The position numbers and the translations under genes are program-made. The notes beneath the pieces were generated by a model, which was given only the letters and a program-made list of their open reading frames with translations, was not told the DNA's origin and did no database searches. From Sarcocystis neurona (Eukaryota; Apicomplexa; Conoidasida; Eucoccidiorida; Sarcocystidae), in NCBI GenBank assembly GCA_000727475.1, contig KL647304.1, positions 1,130,231-1,194,230 on the forward strand: a stretch of 64,000 nt of DNA. Reading direction: 5' to 3'. Shown here piece by piece: positions 41,901 to 50,545 of the stretch (within the stretch, counting starts at the first letter, position 1; each line of letters begins with the position of its first letter).

Positions 41901-43022
41901 CTGTTGTCGAACGCAAGCAATGGAACGGCTGTCGCTGCTTTCGTCGACGCTGCTGTCGTGTGTCGTACCGTTGGTGCACCGGTAAAGTTGGGATGTAGTT
42001 TTCTCACCGCTCGCGTGTTGCTGCACCGGTTCCTTTCCGATGCATTCTTGGGGTTCTCCCGATACCGCTTCCGCATGAAAGTGCGGCTGCTGCTGTTGTT
42101 GTTGATGTGGCTGTTCGCATTTTCGATGATTCCTGTGTCTCTCCCACTCTTGCTGCTGTTGCTTGTCCTGTCCCTCCAGCCGCCGCTCAACTTGCTGCCT
42201 CCAGGGCTGCTGCTGTTGCTGGTGAGGCTCCAGATCGTGACTCTGTGCTGCGTAATTCTGATGCTTCCGCAGCGTCTGCAGTGTACACTTACTACCCTGC
42301 GTCGCTTCTCTACGAAAGGCGGTCAAACAGCCGGCAGTCTGCAGCGACGAATTCTGGCGACTGTAAGTATTCTTGCCACCTAGAATGGCGCCTCTGACAG
42401 TGACGCTGCTGTCACTGCTGGCGTCGTTCCTGTCATCACACTCGTTGCCACTCGGTACAGTACTGCTGTTGCTTTTTCCGAGGCTGCTCCTGCAGTCCAT
42501 GGTGATCCTGTCGTTGTTGTTGCTGATGACGCTGCTGTCAGTCCTGTCGTGTGAGTCGATTTTGTCATTTTGCATCGTCCTTTCTCGACGAAGTTCCTTT
42601 TTACTAAAGAAGTGTAGTTCTTTGTCATATTCCACGGGCTGCGCAAGCTTATGGCCCTCCCTACGAAATGCTGGTAAGCCGGTTGAACTTCTCGTGTTCA
42701 TTGCTGTGACTCGTGCTTCGATAGGTTTTCTAGACGCCTCCCGTGTTGTGCCTGTTGTTGACGTCGCTCCTATTGCTGTCGCTGCGCACGGTTGTGATGC
42801 TGACGAGGGAGAAGGTGTCGCGCTTGGCGCGCACTGCGTGTATGTTTTCTTACATTGCACTGTCGTAGGTCTTCCGCTTCCGCAAACCGCGGTTTGGGGA
42901 CTAGTCCTCATCCTAGATTCCGCCATTGTAGCAGTGGCGGACACGGCGCTATTTTTGGAAACTCTTTCAGACAGTCGCACGGACAACCTTGTGCGAGGGT
43001 GTGGGCGTTTATTAAAAGCCAT
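35925..43022 (-). CDS. ApiAP2-family transcription factor, single exon
   Basis: One uninterrupted frame of 2365 aa. The first ATG (43022) sits in good context (CAAACATGGC), with an in-frame stop upstream near 43085 and no earlier ATG between. A single AP2 DNA-binding domain spans about residues 828-890 (genome 40355-40541). It shows VRGVYFDTRSGNLSWRCSW, then KKRSRSWSVLKFG and a helix GARAHAIAERLR, matching the three strands and helix of ApiAP2 domains. The last 200 residues carry hydrophobic helical segments (LLKLRENLKDLLQQ, LRMFDELLDTLRTRV, LEKTVMLLLSGFLECVLF) that resemble the ACDC domain found at the C terminus of some ApiAP2 proteins; that call is tentative. The rest is S/E/G/Q-rich and likely disordered, with a QQQQ/H cluster near residues 270-330. 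It should act in the nucleus. Which target motif or life stage cannot be inferred. Confidence 0.93.
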   Translation of the reverse strand: MAFNKRPHPRTRLSVRLSERVSKNSAVSATATMAESRMRTSPQTAVCGSGRPTTVQCKKTYTQCAPSATPSPSSASQPCAATAIGATSTTGTTREASRKPIEARVTAMNTRSSTGLPAFRREGHKLAQPVEYDKELHFFSKKELRRERTMQNDKIDSHDRTDSSVISNNNDRITMDCRSSLGKSNSSTVPSGNECDDRNDASSDSSVTVRGAILGGKNTYSRQNSSLQTAGCLTAFRREATQGSKCTLQTLRKHQNYAAQSHDLEPHQQQQQPWRQQVERRLEGQDKQQQQEWERHRNHRKCEQPHQQQQQQPHFHAEAVSGEPQECIGKEPVQQHASGEKTTSQLYRCTNGTTHDSSVDESSDSRSIACVRQQHSEVCTSAPPLEGPDVAKRWQHNDPTARAQQQAKELLSLLKGVQTEYGVTGSSFQAPRPSEDNFTLMQNAIQGRSNPMSVLSHGASAGDIHNHRSKWDLAYGAGMSRMGKQDETYGQLSTPDSQRDENERPFREEDYRGEGNTDGGAHKQTNTLPGDSQAEGQLLGFRHTLDHILDKLLQSQWTSLNDHVVLDHFSDVNPLRIEASNGPGIIQASTLLKTAENLQDESGNTYTCGRLTELEKVLYNSGAAQTVGRLETPRHADLSGDDARKLARGAPAVEENAVEGMVASIDQKLEQNEHKRRWCVRRQSDARCSPVSAEKSVDPKFVSSALHARAELGQLSPSQLSTRELNNTLAQIEKTGTLYAPAVPRVIGKVEGRASTCSESEEMRNLCGSLSAKESTVSRCYNADEAGEVEMQDSSADEGESDCTSSSPSGGNDVGEAKRLLLVRQARMFPAVRGVYFDTRSGNLSWRCSWKIDGKKRSRSWSVLKFGMEGARAHAIAERLRQHSKACHTDDVARDFLRCFSAESGNLTRRPQHPTSTRGSPTSCDSVDSSDCRLRDTNCRAGEAGLPKYPTSLSIAELNNSGISRQALAASTASSGVIESPNFCSMPHQRFPQQMSTSRITNEPKSNAGTEGARRAFATSDGTLCFRGFEGPYVSLKPPLPVPVKIPSHSSSRHAYASSTSRHPPGIPETPYIGEACSLNVSERAWASNPVGSSTVTAPSSTTLSEHGQQTFVRTSVEGQRGFGFLSTVPASSEEARCLASRGDCLNNVYPSTNNTDYGALPAGFEQRLPPLTNHNLAETWSTDEAALYPEPYTKRRKVLQYRASQEDPSSTGSRTSHPHLTPAAARTLPKGRASLSPTEKQELSRHGLSVFEGNKELLVQLVASSQLDSHGRLREQQGDGVSAGDRNSETPTTLCAQNEDRHAVAACKGASVLGDGCRRHGEGQEIEAQEGKEDPEKHQVGNLAAPVQMHVQGKEMWETLRRSLAPEENVDEQERDRQSNLVFQDKGGTSCRSPETITEEKCVPPAEAARVVALQLHPASVCTSPAAAVRNTGPATVTDAFSDVTRTTAAARESPAVALQKTNEAEGRESSSQGPVDLGVSGLKPSSVGDTESTVALQDEKQRKRRRPSFERSAPQMCSSAAEECIAWEREEEDACRGEEETSTREGNEGNARPNTPRQIHPVSIEATEASPGRRNPRETCCRSPQQQPLDIIERVDGVCPRDRNDGTGNAAGVSSQKHDGPSSSTSNRPAGGYEEEAEMRRGASAGATGASVLVNALPQQVREQPMDVDKQANTLIDESGHARLEEAADRTENALLCEAVPAGMSAAPNKQRSGLCSERLQSTVQMRTHELQHHAASVRSAHPALGTASHENPTSAKDSEDASRFSAPAVEEQLLDQDGDVQGDADVGHGGSKEESGRRHAATRAPTAALRAATATAATKSEASVARNAAAVLGAVGMQTSSRGPRVEECARFVDATTANAAAAAEAVAKAALREKQRSEKCSKGNLLYVSSEEKDDTPRAESGLEERLPCVADSGSGVSGCCRDSWNFVSEEKARGKHGTSELLGVESLTHTGNAARRWSSSAAAAAALLVESHVDIPKTRYEDTPTTAPSPTPDELPTEAGPVLPGGTALLEKEKNLTFPAEAARAETEDCVCPGSPSGTSLRVRDGNSRKATVRLSSDGEASGKRPESRNLRFAQTGGGKSPDAEAREEDGHSSADKVTDEENGGPGKKDAASARSRTPDSDDGLESTIRSGNGNNTRTCHADNCSLSKFRNDRRRGDNGSCRIVLMEALLKLRENLKDLLQQSPGAGAPAAQNDTEGAIVNLPRILLFPSAGECDASNGVTHKGAACSRSGDTVERERRTEGNTAAWCLRMFDELLDTLRTRVSGGSQEGDRSEEESEDSGEEAEDIREHKKETKVRGGGRGTDYTGSVEALEKTVMLLLSGFLECVLFSVPVLSQYKSRALLAAIITCFSNWKEQQDC

Positions 43023-45236
43023 GTTTGGAGCACCCCTTCGCCGAAGTAGTTCCAGGTGATGAAGCAAAGTAGCTTTTAAAATTTAATCTATTTGCAAGCG
43101 TACTCCTCGGTGAACACTTCTCTTTGAGGTGGCAAGGACGTCGTTCTAAACAGCAGAACAAGCTGGTAACATTGCATTAGGCGACGCGCCTTGAAAGATA
43201 ACGAGCGTGCGGTTGAGGCCCACTGGAACAAGTCAAACGCGTACTTCCACTGGTGCCGGCAGACAAGACCGTATATTCTACGGTCTTTGACTACGAATGC
43301 ACCAGCCGAAGTTACGAGAGTTAATCAGACTACACGAGGGAACGCGCTCCGAAAAGAGTCACTACCGCCGTGGCACTAACTTCTTAGGGATACGTTTGAC
43401 ATGTTTTGGCCCCTATGCACAATTCTCCTCGCACAGGCGCCCCCGCAGCCGTTAAATGGAAAAGATATCGAAGATGAATTTTGACACCCCTGCACAAGCG
43501 CGGCCTCGACAAGGTTAGAAGACGATGACTGAAAATTCCGCCAAAACCTGGCGGCCACCGGTCACGCGACAGGAAGACATTATAGACTGAAGACTCAGAT
43601 ACAGTGAAGCCTCAAAGAGCATCTACATCAGTGCGAACAAGTGGAACACGTAAATGCACATCGCTGTCTACAAGCGAGTTGCGACGCTTGCAGCTGAGCT
43701 ATATATTTGATGTCACACCTACATACTACACCTGTATTAGTATGCAAGAAAGCAGTGGTGTCCTGGCTCCCCTTGTGTTCAACTGGATTAGCCAGAGACG
43801 CTCATTGTTAGTCAGTCCGAAGGGGTCGCGCCTTTTCTGTTTGTGATAAACCCTCTTTTCTTCAATGTGTAAACGCACTTACAGCTCGTCTTCGGCCTGT
43901 TCCAGAAAATACCGAGTTTGCCACCTACATATGCTGCGCAGGGCCGCTTTTTTGTCAAGCAGTTGGCAGCGCTTCGCCCTCCGACGGAATTCCTACTTGG
44001 GCGAAATAAGGGAGCTGAGTGTCCACTTGACTACCACGAAAGCTGGTAGACCGGTAGGCTCAATCACGCACCTATCTTTAAAAATGTCTCTCTGCTTGTC
44101 AGCGTAGGGACTGCGTGCTTCACGGTCTAAGTCATCTCGCCTGCAAAATAGAGAGCCTCTACTCGACGGAGTAGATACTTTAGAAGATATCTGCCTCACC
44201 GAACAGCACCGACAGAGCACAAAGCTGCTACAAACATATGAGGGACACGACACGGTAGATGGTTTTACAGTGACTAAAAAAGCAGGTCTTCTTTTGACGT
44301 AGCAGGTTTCTAGATGAGAGTGGCGGCAGAGATGGAGACCTTACATATGTATACTCCGTAACAACTACAGACAGCTTGTTTGTAAAGTCGCTGCCTCGAA
44401 TAGCTAACAATTGTGAGACTCGTTTGTGACGTACAAGGATATCCCAGCAGACCTTCCCCGACATCTGAATGGCAAAGTTAAGCATACCTTCGCTGTTCGA
44501 TCACTGAACATTACGAGTTTCGGGACGCCTCCCCACCGCCGCCTGTAGATATTTGCAGCACTACTGTTGCTTCATTTCATACGCGCTGGGCACCGCAGCC
44601 TAAAAGGAACGGCTACATCCCCCGTGAATACATGCGGGAGGAGCAGTGGGGTGACGTGTATCAGCTCAATGACAAAACGCAGTCCGTCCGCAATTTTGTC
44701 CGAACTGGCGTCAGAGCCTGCGGGGTAAGCAAATTTCCAGCAGAAACGCGGTAGCGTGACTGAAACAGTAAACGACACGCTCAGCGGCTAAAAGTGTTTC
44801 CCCTGTCGCACGAAGTGCGCGATGGTAACCAGCAGCCTCTGTATCCTGAGTGGTCACATATGTCTACAGGTTGACACCGTGGAACTATCTAAAGTGTTGC
44901 CGCCCTTATATTTAATTACTTCTTCTTCATTTTCTGAGTTCTCTTCATCATTTCGCCTGGCGAGTAGTCGTCTGCGCTCGCGTCGGCAGAGGGCAGAAAA
45001 GATGACGCCACCCACTATTCAAGAATGCAGTTTTCCCCCATCTGTTACATATACAGTAAAAAGTACGGTTTCCCTTCGATAACAGCGCGGGTTCACAAAC
45101 GCCTTCGCGCCGCCTCGGCTACGGGCCGAACAGAGCGGGGGGCACGGAGTGAGGAGGCGCAAGGCATTTACCCGCTCTCAGGACATCAACGTACGTACAT
45201 ACGTCGCAAAGAAAAGAAAATTCACACTCAATACAT

Positions 45237-46001
45237 TTGCTGAAGACCTCCGAACTTATGCCCACTTCTCTTCATGGACGCAATCGCGCAGAATTAACCG
45301 TTACTGTTGATGACCCATCGCGTGTGGCTTCCAGGGGCTCCAGTACTGACGAGCCGTCGGCAGCGCAGGCGGTCGAACGGACGTTGCAGACATGGCAACC
45401 ACCACGCGCTCTTGACTTTTCAGAAAGACGCAGATATATGCGGACAAGCCAAAGAGAAGGAAATACGGAAGGGAATCTGCCTCGATACGAAAGCATAATC
45501 CGAGTCACGACGTACGAAGATCGTGGGGGGACGCGGGAGCGTGGGGAAAGAGCGCGGACAACGCGGGCCCTCCCGGCTTCGCTACTCCAACCGCTGCGGC
45601 GCCGGCGGCCGTCGGCTGTTGGTGTTGCTGCCGGCGCTGGTGTTCCTGTCGGTGCCGCCGCCTCTGTGGCGAAGACTGCTGGTGTTGCTTGGTCATGCTG
45701 CGGCCCCTCTGAGCGTTCGTTGACCCGCGCCTGTGTCGGCGACAAGTATAGTGCTATCGGTGAAGTCACGGGCCCTGGAAAACCCGCAGATCATCCATCA
45801 GCGGTGAAGCTGTGCTGTCCGTACCTGGTGCCGTTGCTCCTGATGCGGCTGCTCCACTGCAGGCAGCTTCGTTCTCTTACGCTTCTACCGCAGGAGGTGC
45901 TCGTGACCCTCTACTCCACCTGCTGTATTCGCAACTGCTGCTTCTGCTTCAACGTACTGCTGCTGGTTGTAGCCGGCTGGGGGTACTGCAGCTGTAGGTA
46001 G
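45237..46001 (+). CDS. Doubtful hypothetical protein in a GC-rich island
   Basis: A 254-codon frame with S/R/T/E-rich, protein-like composition over its first 110 residues (for example AELTVTVDDPSRVASRG) and A/V/G-rich sequence after that. It ends in a Cys/Leu-rich stretch that looks like repeat translation. Frames on the - strand over the same island (45272-45769 and 46071-46469) are equally open, so the coding strand is uncertain. No domain is recognised. It may be one exon of a spliced gene or GC-rich non-coding sequence. Confidence 0.25.
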   Translation: MLKTSELMPTSLHGRNRAELTVTVDDPSRVASRGSSTDEPSAAQAVERTLQTWQPPRALDFSERRRYMRTSQREGNTEGNLPRYESIIRVTTYEDRGGTRERGERARTTRALPASLLQPLRRRRPSAVGVAAGAGVPVGAAASVAKTAGVAWSCCGPSERSLTRACVGDKYSAIGEVTGPGKPADHPSAVKLCCPYLVPLLLMRLLHCRQLRSLTLLPQEVLVTLYSTCCIRNCCFCFNVLLLVVAGWGYCSCR

Positions 46002-46991
46002 TACCACAACCGCCACCACGTCTGGTTGAAGCCCGCAACATCGGCAACGAGTGGGGCAGGCCTAGGAGCGTCACCTCGTGCGTATGAATGACCTGCAGCG
46101 GTTCAACAATTGATGGATGGCAGCAGCCGCAGCCAGTACAGTACGTACGTGAACCGCTTCAGCAGCAGCCAGGGGACAGTGCCCTCGAAGGCGTGCCGCA
46201 CGCGGGGGTCCGGCAACGCACAGCGGTTGAGAACGTGCCAAGCGGCTTCTGCAATACGTGCCGTGCGATGATGCGACTAAGCTGGGTCCATACTTGAAAC
46301 AGTCCAGCAAAAACTGTTTGTCTGTCTTTCCCGCATAACTCGGAATCAATGCGGCAACAGCAGTGGCGGATCTACGCTCGCCGCCTTTTGAGATAGTAGC
46401 TAAAATCCGCAGCGGAGAAGGCTGTACCCTCACGATTACTTCGCGCATAAATAGTCCTCCACCAGCCACAGATGTGCTGTTGAGAGTGCAGTACGAGCGT
46501 GATTGTATTTGTTGTGTTAGTGGGAAGTGAAGGGCAGTCTCGTGGCTAACTGTATGGAGAACAGAAGACCCGAAACTACTTCGGTGCAGAGCTTAGATAC
46601 TTGTGCTCACGGTCAATCCATACGTAGTGACACATGCATACCCACGCGTATGTGTATAAACGCGCTACGCTGTCAATGTTGTGTCCACGCTGGGACTCAT
46701 GATCGCGTGTCTTGCGCCAACGTATCCATGGAGAACTGCAGCAGGGAGGGCAGTGCTTTCACAACGAAAGATTTACCAACGGTGCTACTAGACTGGTGGC
46801 GTGCTCGTGCGACGGAGCACTCCAGTACAACGCTGGCCTCAAGGGACGCGCGCGTGATGAGTAGCAAACTGGGGCCGACGTAGGATTTAAGATTTCTGAG
46901 GGATAGAAAAAGATGTATACAGATAGATACATAGCTTTCCGTACCCACATGCGCAGGTCAAAATTGGGCACACGCACCTTCTGAAGTATAG

Positions 46992-47370
46992 GAAGACATA
47001 TCTCTAGATGGGTAAGGAGCTTCCCCTATATACCTACGAATATCAACATAGCCGCCGACGTACGTGCACGGATGTAAGTATACACGTACAGAACCTATGA
47101 ACAAAAGAATTGTGAAGGACAGAGAAGGATATCTCTAGATGAGTGGCAGCTTTCCTTATATACCTACGAATATCAAAATAGCCGTCTATGTAGCTGTGCG
47201 GGCGTAGCTATACACGTCCAGAACCGACGAACAAAAGAATTGTGAAGTACAGGGAAAGATATCTCTAGATGAGTACTAGCTTTCCTTATATACCTGCGAA
47301 TATCAAAATAGCCGTCTGTGTAGCTGTGCGGGTGTAAGTATACACGTACAGAACCTACGAACCAAGAGAC
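46992..47370. repeat. 130-bp tandem repeat, about three copies
   Basis: ATATCTCTAGATG starts at 46998, 47129 and 47259. Each copy continues with a shared order: CTATATACCT, CGAATATCAA, ATAGCCG, GTATACACGTACAGAACC or variant, and AACAAAAGAATTGTGAAG. The copies differ at scattered positions, and the third breaks off near 47370. Confidence 0.9.
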
Positions 47371-48207
47371 GTCTGTGTGTACGTAAATGTATGTGTGGTT
47401 AGTTTTGTATGTAGCTAGGCACACTCATCTAGGAACGCCTACATCTTCGTAGATAAGTCTCTACATGTACCCGCTCCCCCGTAATGCGCATATATCTCTG
47501 CATTGCTCATGCCAAAAAAGAACGGAAAAATACTTTATTGTAAATGGTTATGCACCAGACGTATCCTTCGCATCTACTCAGATGGAACGTAACGAGGTCG
47601 CAAATTCGCTGGCTCCCTTCCGTTTATATATGGGTAAAAGAATTTTACGTTTTAATTCCACTGCCCTCCAACTGTGCCTACTGCGGTGTTAGAAACTGTC
47701 CCTCTTGTGACTGGTGCGGAAAAACATGAATTCAGTACCTTAAATTTTCTTTTCCACTGCTCGCACGTACAGCGAGCATTCTGCCCTTTGGAATCGCACA
47801 CAAGCTGGCATAAAGTAATCCATTTCAGAATGAGTTATCACTTTCGACTTCAAGGAAAACACGGTAGACACGTTGCTTGGTCCTACGTCAGAACATCGAA
47901 AAGAGGGTATGATACACGTGGAAGGCGTTTGCCGTGTAAGGCTTTACAGATGCATTATCGACTCCACTATCATCGATGACGTAGATGGCTGCTTAGTGTC
48001 TCCTACAAATTTCTTTTGGCCGCCGTCCTCTCCGTCCAGAACATACCGGTCCTTTGACGCTAACATTTGTCTGTTCTGTCTGCACTGCTGCACATCTCTC
48101 CAAACCTGCGCAAAACTTCTCTTTAGTTCTCAGCGCGCATTCAAAGCAGATGTTGGCACCTGACCAGCCTGAATCTTTGTACAACGTTTCCAGGAAACCG
48201 GTGTCAC

Positions 48208-48840
48208 CTATCGTGGAGCTCTGAACAATAAAGTGCTTTCGACTGCCCCAAACACGGTCAAGAACAGTAGGCTAGCGTGTAAATTGACGAGTCCACACTT
48301 GACTAGCACGAGAATATTAAAGAGTGTAGTACTCCAAGGTCGCCGCGTGTCTTGGACACTGATGTATGTTCCTCCTTGTGTGACGGCTGCCACCGTTCTA
48401 TTCTTGTTAAGAACCGTCAGAAGACAGACGCTATACAGGTGAGGCTGTCGGTGCACGCGAAGAACCTTCGAATGCCAGTGTGTTACGAAAATGTACACAA
48501 CTGGTGAAATGCCCTTTAGTGGCCCAGCTTCCGAAAATTTGCCCGAGTAAAGCTCTCCTGCCACCAACCAACGATCGGACTTGTCACTGGGAACAAAGCG
48601 CCGTTTTTTGTCAATCAGGTGTCTAGACCTCCAGGATAGCGGGCCCCGAATCAGCAGCGGGAATTGAAATTTACCTCTCATCAATTCACCTTCTCGAGCG
48701 CGCAGCATACGATGGTGAGATTCTGGTAAAAAAATCGGTGGACGCGCACAAACTCCACTCACTACCGCACTGCTAGAAAGGCGCAAAGCACTAGCCGAGT
48801 GGTACGTAAACAAAGATGCACACTCACGGACGGAGAACAA
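48208..48840 (-). CDS. Doubtful hypothetical protein with hydrophobic segments
   Basis: A 210-codon frame from ATG, unusually long for this gene-poor stretch. Composition is mixed and not repeat-driven. It has hydrophobic segments (for example GISPVVYIFVTHW and LFNILVLVKCGLVNLHASLL) that could span a membrane. I recognise no domain. Chance occurrence is quite possible. Confidence 0.25.
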   Translation of the reverse strand: MFSVRECASLFTYHSASALRLSSSAVVSGVCARPPIFLPESHHRMLRAREGELMRGKFQFPLLIRGPLSWRSRHLIDKKRRFVPSDKSDRWLVAGELYSGKFSEAGPLKGISPVVYIFVTHWHSKVLRVHRQPHLYSVCLLTVLNKNRTVAAVTQGGTYISVQDTRRPWSTTLFNILVLVKCGLVNLHASLLFLTVFGAVESTLLFRAPR

Positions 48841-50545
48841 AATAAGTCAGCATATACGCTAACATACAGGTTTTACGAACAACTGGCTGGAGTGTACGGG
48901 CGACTGCACACGCGTGACAAGGGCCTTGCGATACCGCGTAGGTTTTTACGTCGTAAACCGCACAGCTGGTGAGACGTAACCGTGGACATCAAAAGATTTG
49001 TTCACACTTGGACACTTTAGACGAGTGTCTTGCTTTCCGCTGCTTCCCGGTGCCGCCTGGCACATTGAAAGCATCAGATATTAAAGGAAAAACTCGCCAT
49101 CCATACACCAACCCTTCATCTATAATTTGTAAACAACAAATGCGGTTGCTGCTTACCATGTACAAAACAGTTCAAGTCAGAAATACACATGGATATACTG
49201 AAAATTGTAAGAGAGGATGCTTCGATCATAAACGACTTCTGGATTCTTCTGATATAGCACCCCCATCAGTATAGTAACTTAACTTTGACGGGTGACAGAA
49301 TGGCATGTACACGTATGCTGCTAAATTATATCACGTTCCGTAGAAGAACGTCCGTTTCTTTGTCGACAAGGTGGAACGCTTAACTACTGGGGGGGGAGCG
49401 AATTTCTGCTGTGGCCTGCGGCACTTCTCCTCAGTTCATCTCCAATATCTCGCAAAAAGGAAGGCAGATGTTCCTCGAACACTGCCCTCTGCGCCTAAAA
49501 AAAAAATTTCGCAAAGCAACAGGAGCATATCACAATTTTCTGATGCACGACACAACGCGTCACTCAACTAATCCTGCAAACATGGTAGAAAAGCAGAAAA
49601 AGTTTCGTAAAGACATCCCCAGACGCAAAGAACCATGCAAATAGCAGCAAATTATTCCGAACAACAGCTGAAGTGTGTACGTTGGAGACAGAAACACGTA
49701 CTTGAAAGCCACCGCTGCAAGACCGAGAAGCATAAAAATCCCACGTTCGGAAGCAAGAAGCAGTCTTACGTATACCAGTGTCATTCTCCTGCCCGTGAAA
49801 AAACACATACGTAAGTAGTGAGAATCAACTACTGGCCTATCTCCCACAAGGACTGGACAGGGAGAACAACCCCTTCTACAGTGAAAAAAGGGCGTGGCTT
49901 TTTGCGGGTAAATTGCAACCTCGTAACACCAGTCAAAACCGGCCCTTTCGACACAAGATACGGACACCCACATTCAGTGACACAACGGGACATCGGCAAG
50001 TATGTCTTCACAGCGGAAAGGTCGTCAACAGACGAAATCGAATGTCAGCACACGACTGGATGTGTGCTCCAGCACACACTCGTCGATGTCCCACAAAAAC
50101 AGATATAAGACAACCTCTCGTATACGTATACGCCAGGCCATGATGCCTTAAAGGGATGCTTGTATTTGCTGTGGTTTGCCCCTGTTTTTCTTCTTGCAGC
50201 ACGCAAACGTGTGGACGTACGTGTACTTGATAGAAAACAAATGATATGCCAGGCTGACGGGGAGTTCTTGAACAGACCGAGGAATGGCTCTGTGCGGACA
50301 CGTCGCTTCTAGCTCCCCAGTCCACAGACACTGAAGGACGCAGTCACGAGTACACGAGTGCAATCCCATAAAATAAACTTATATATGCCTTTTGAAGCCA
50401 TCTTCCTTATCCAGTATTCGCACGTAAAGCCGAAAAGAAGACGGTTAAATCCTTTTCACTTCGGCCGCTCCAGCACACGCGTAAAAACGTTTCCTCACTG
50501 TTCACACACATCACCGTTGACACCCAGTATCTCTCGTTCGGATAG

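Larger units (their letters stand above)
43023..50545. other. Gene-poor region upstream of the ApiAP2 gene and downstream of the helicase
   Basis: About 7.5 kb without a confident gene. It should contain the ApiAP2 promoter and 5' UTR near 43023-43200 and the helicase 3' UTR below 50546. Notable contents are a GC-rich, trinucleotide-biased island (45240-46470), a 130-bp tandem repeat (46992-47370) and an open frame at 48208-48840. Confidence 0.5.

Noticed and set aside
42373..43059. 228-codon plus-strand frame opposite the ApiAP2 N terminus
   Set aside because: Antisense shadow of the 2365-aa frame, with leucine-rich translation of CTG-type sequence.
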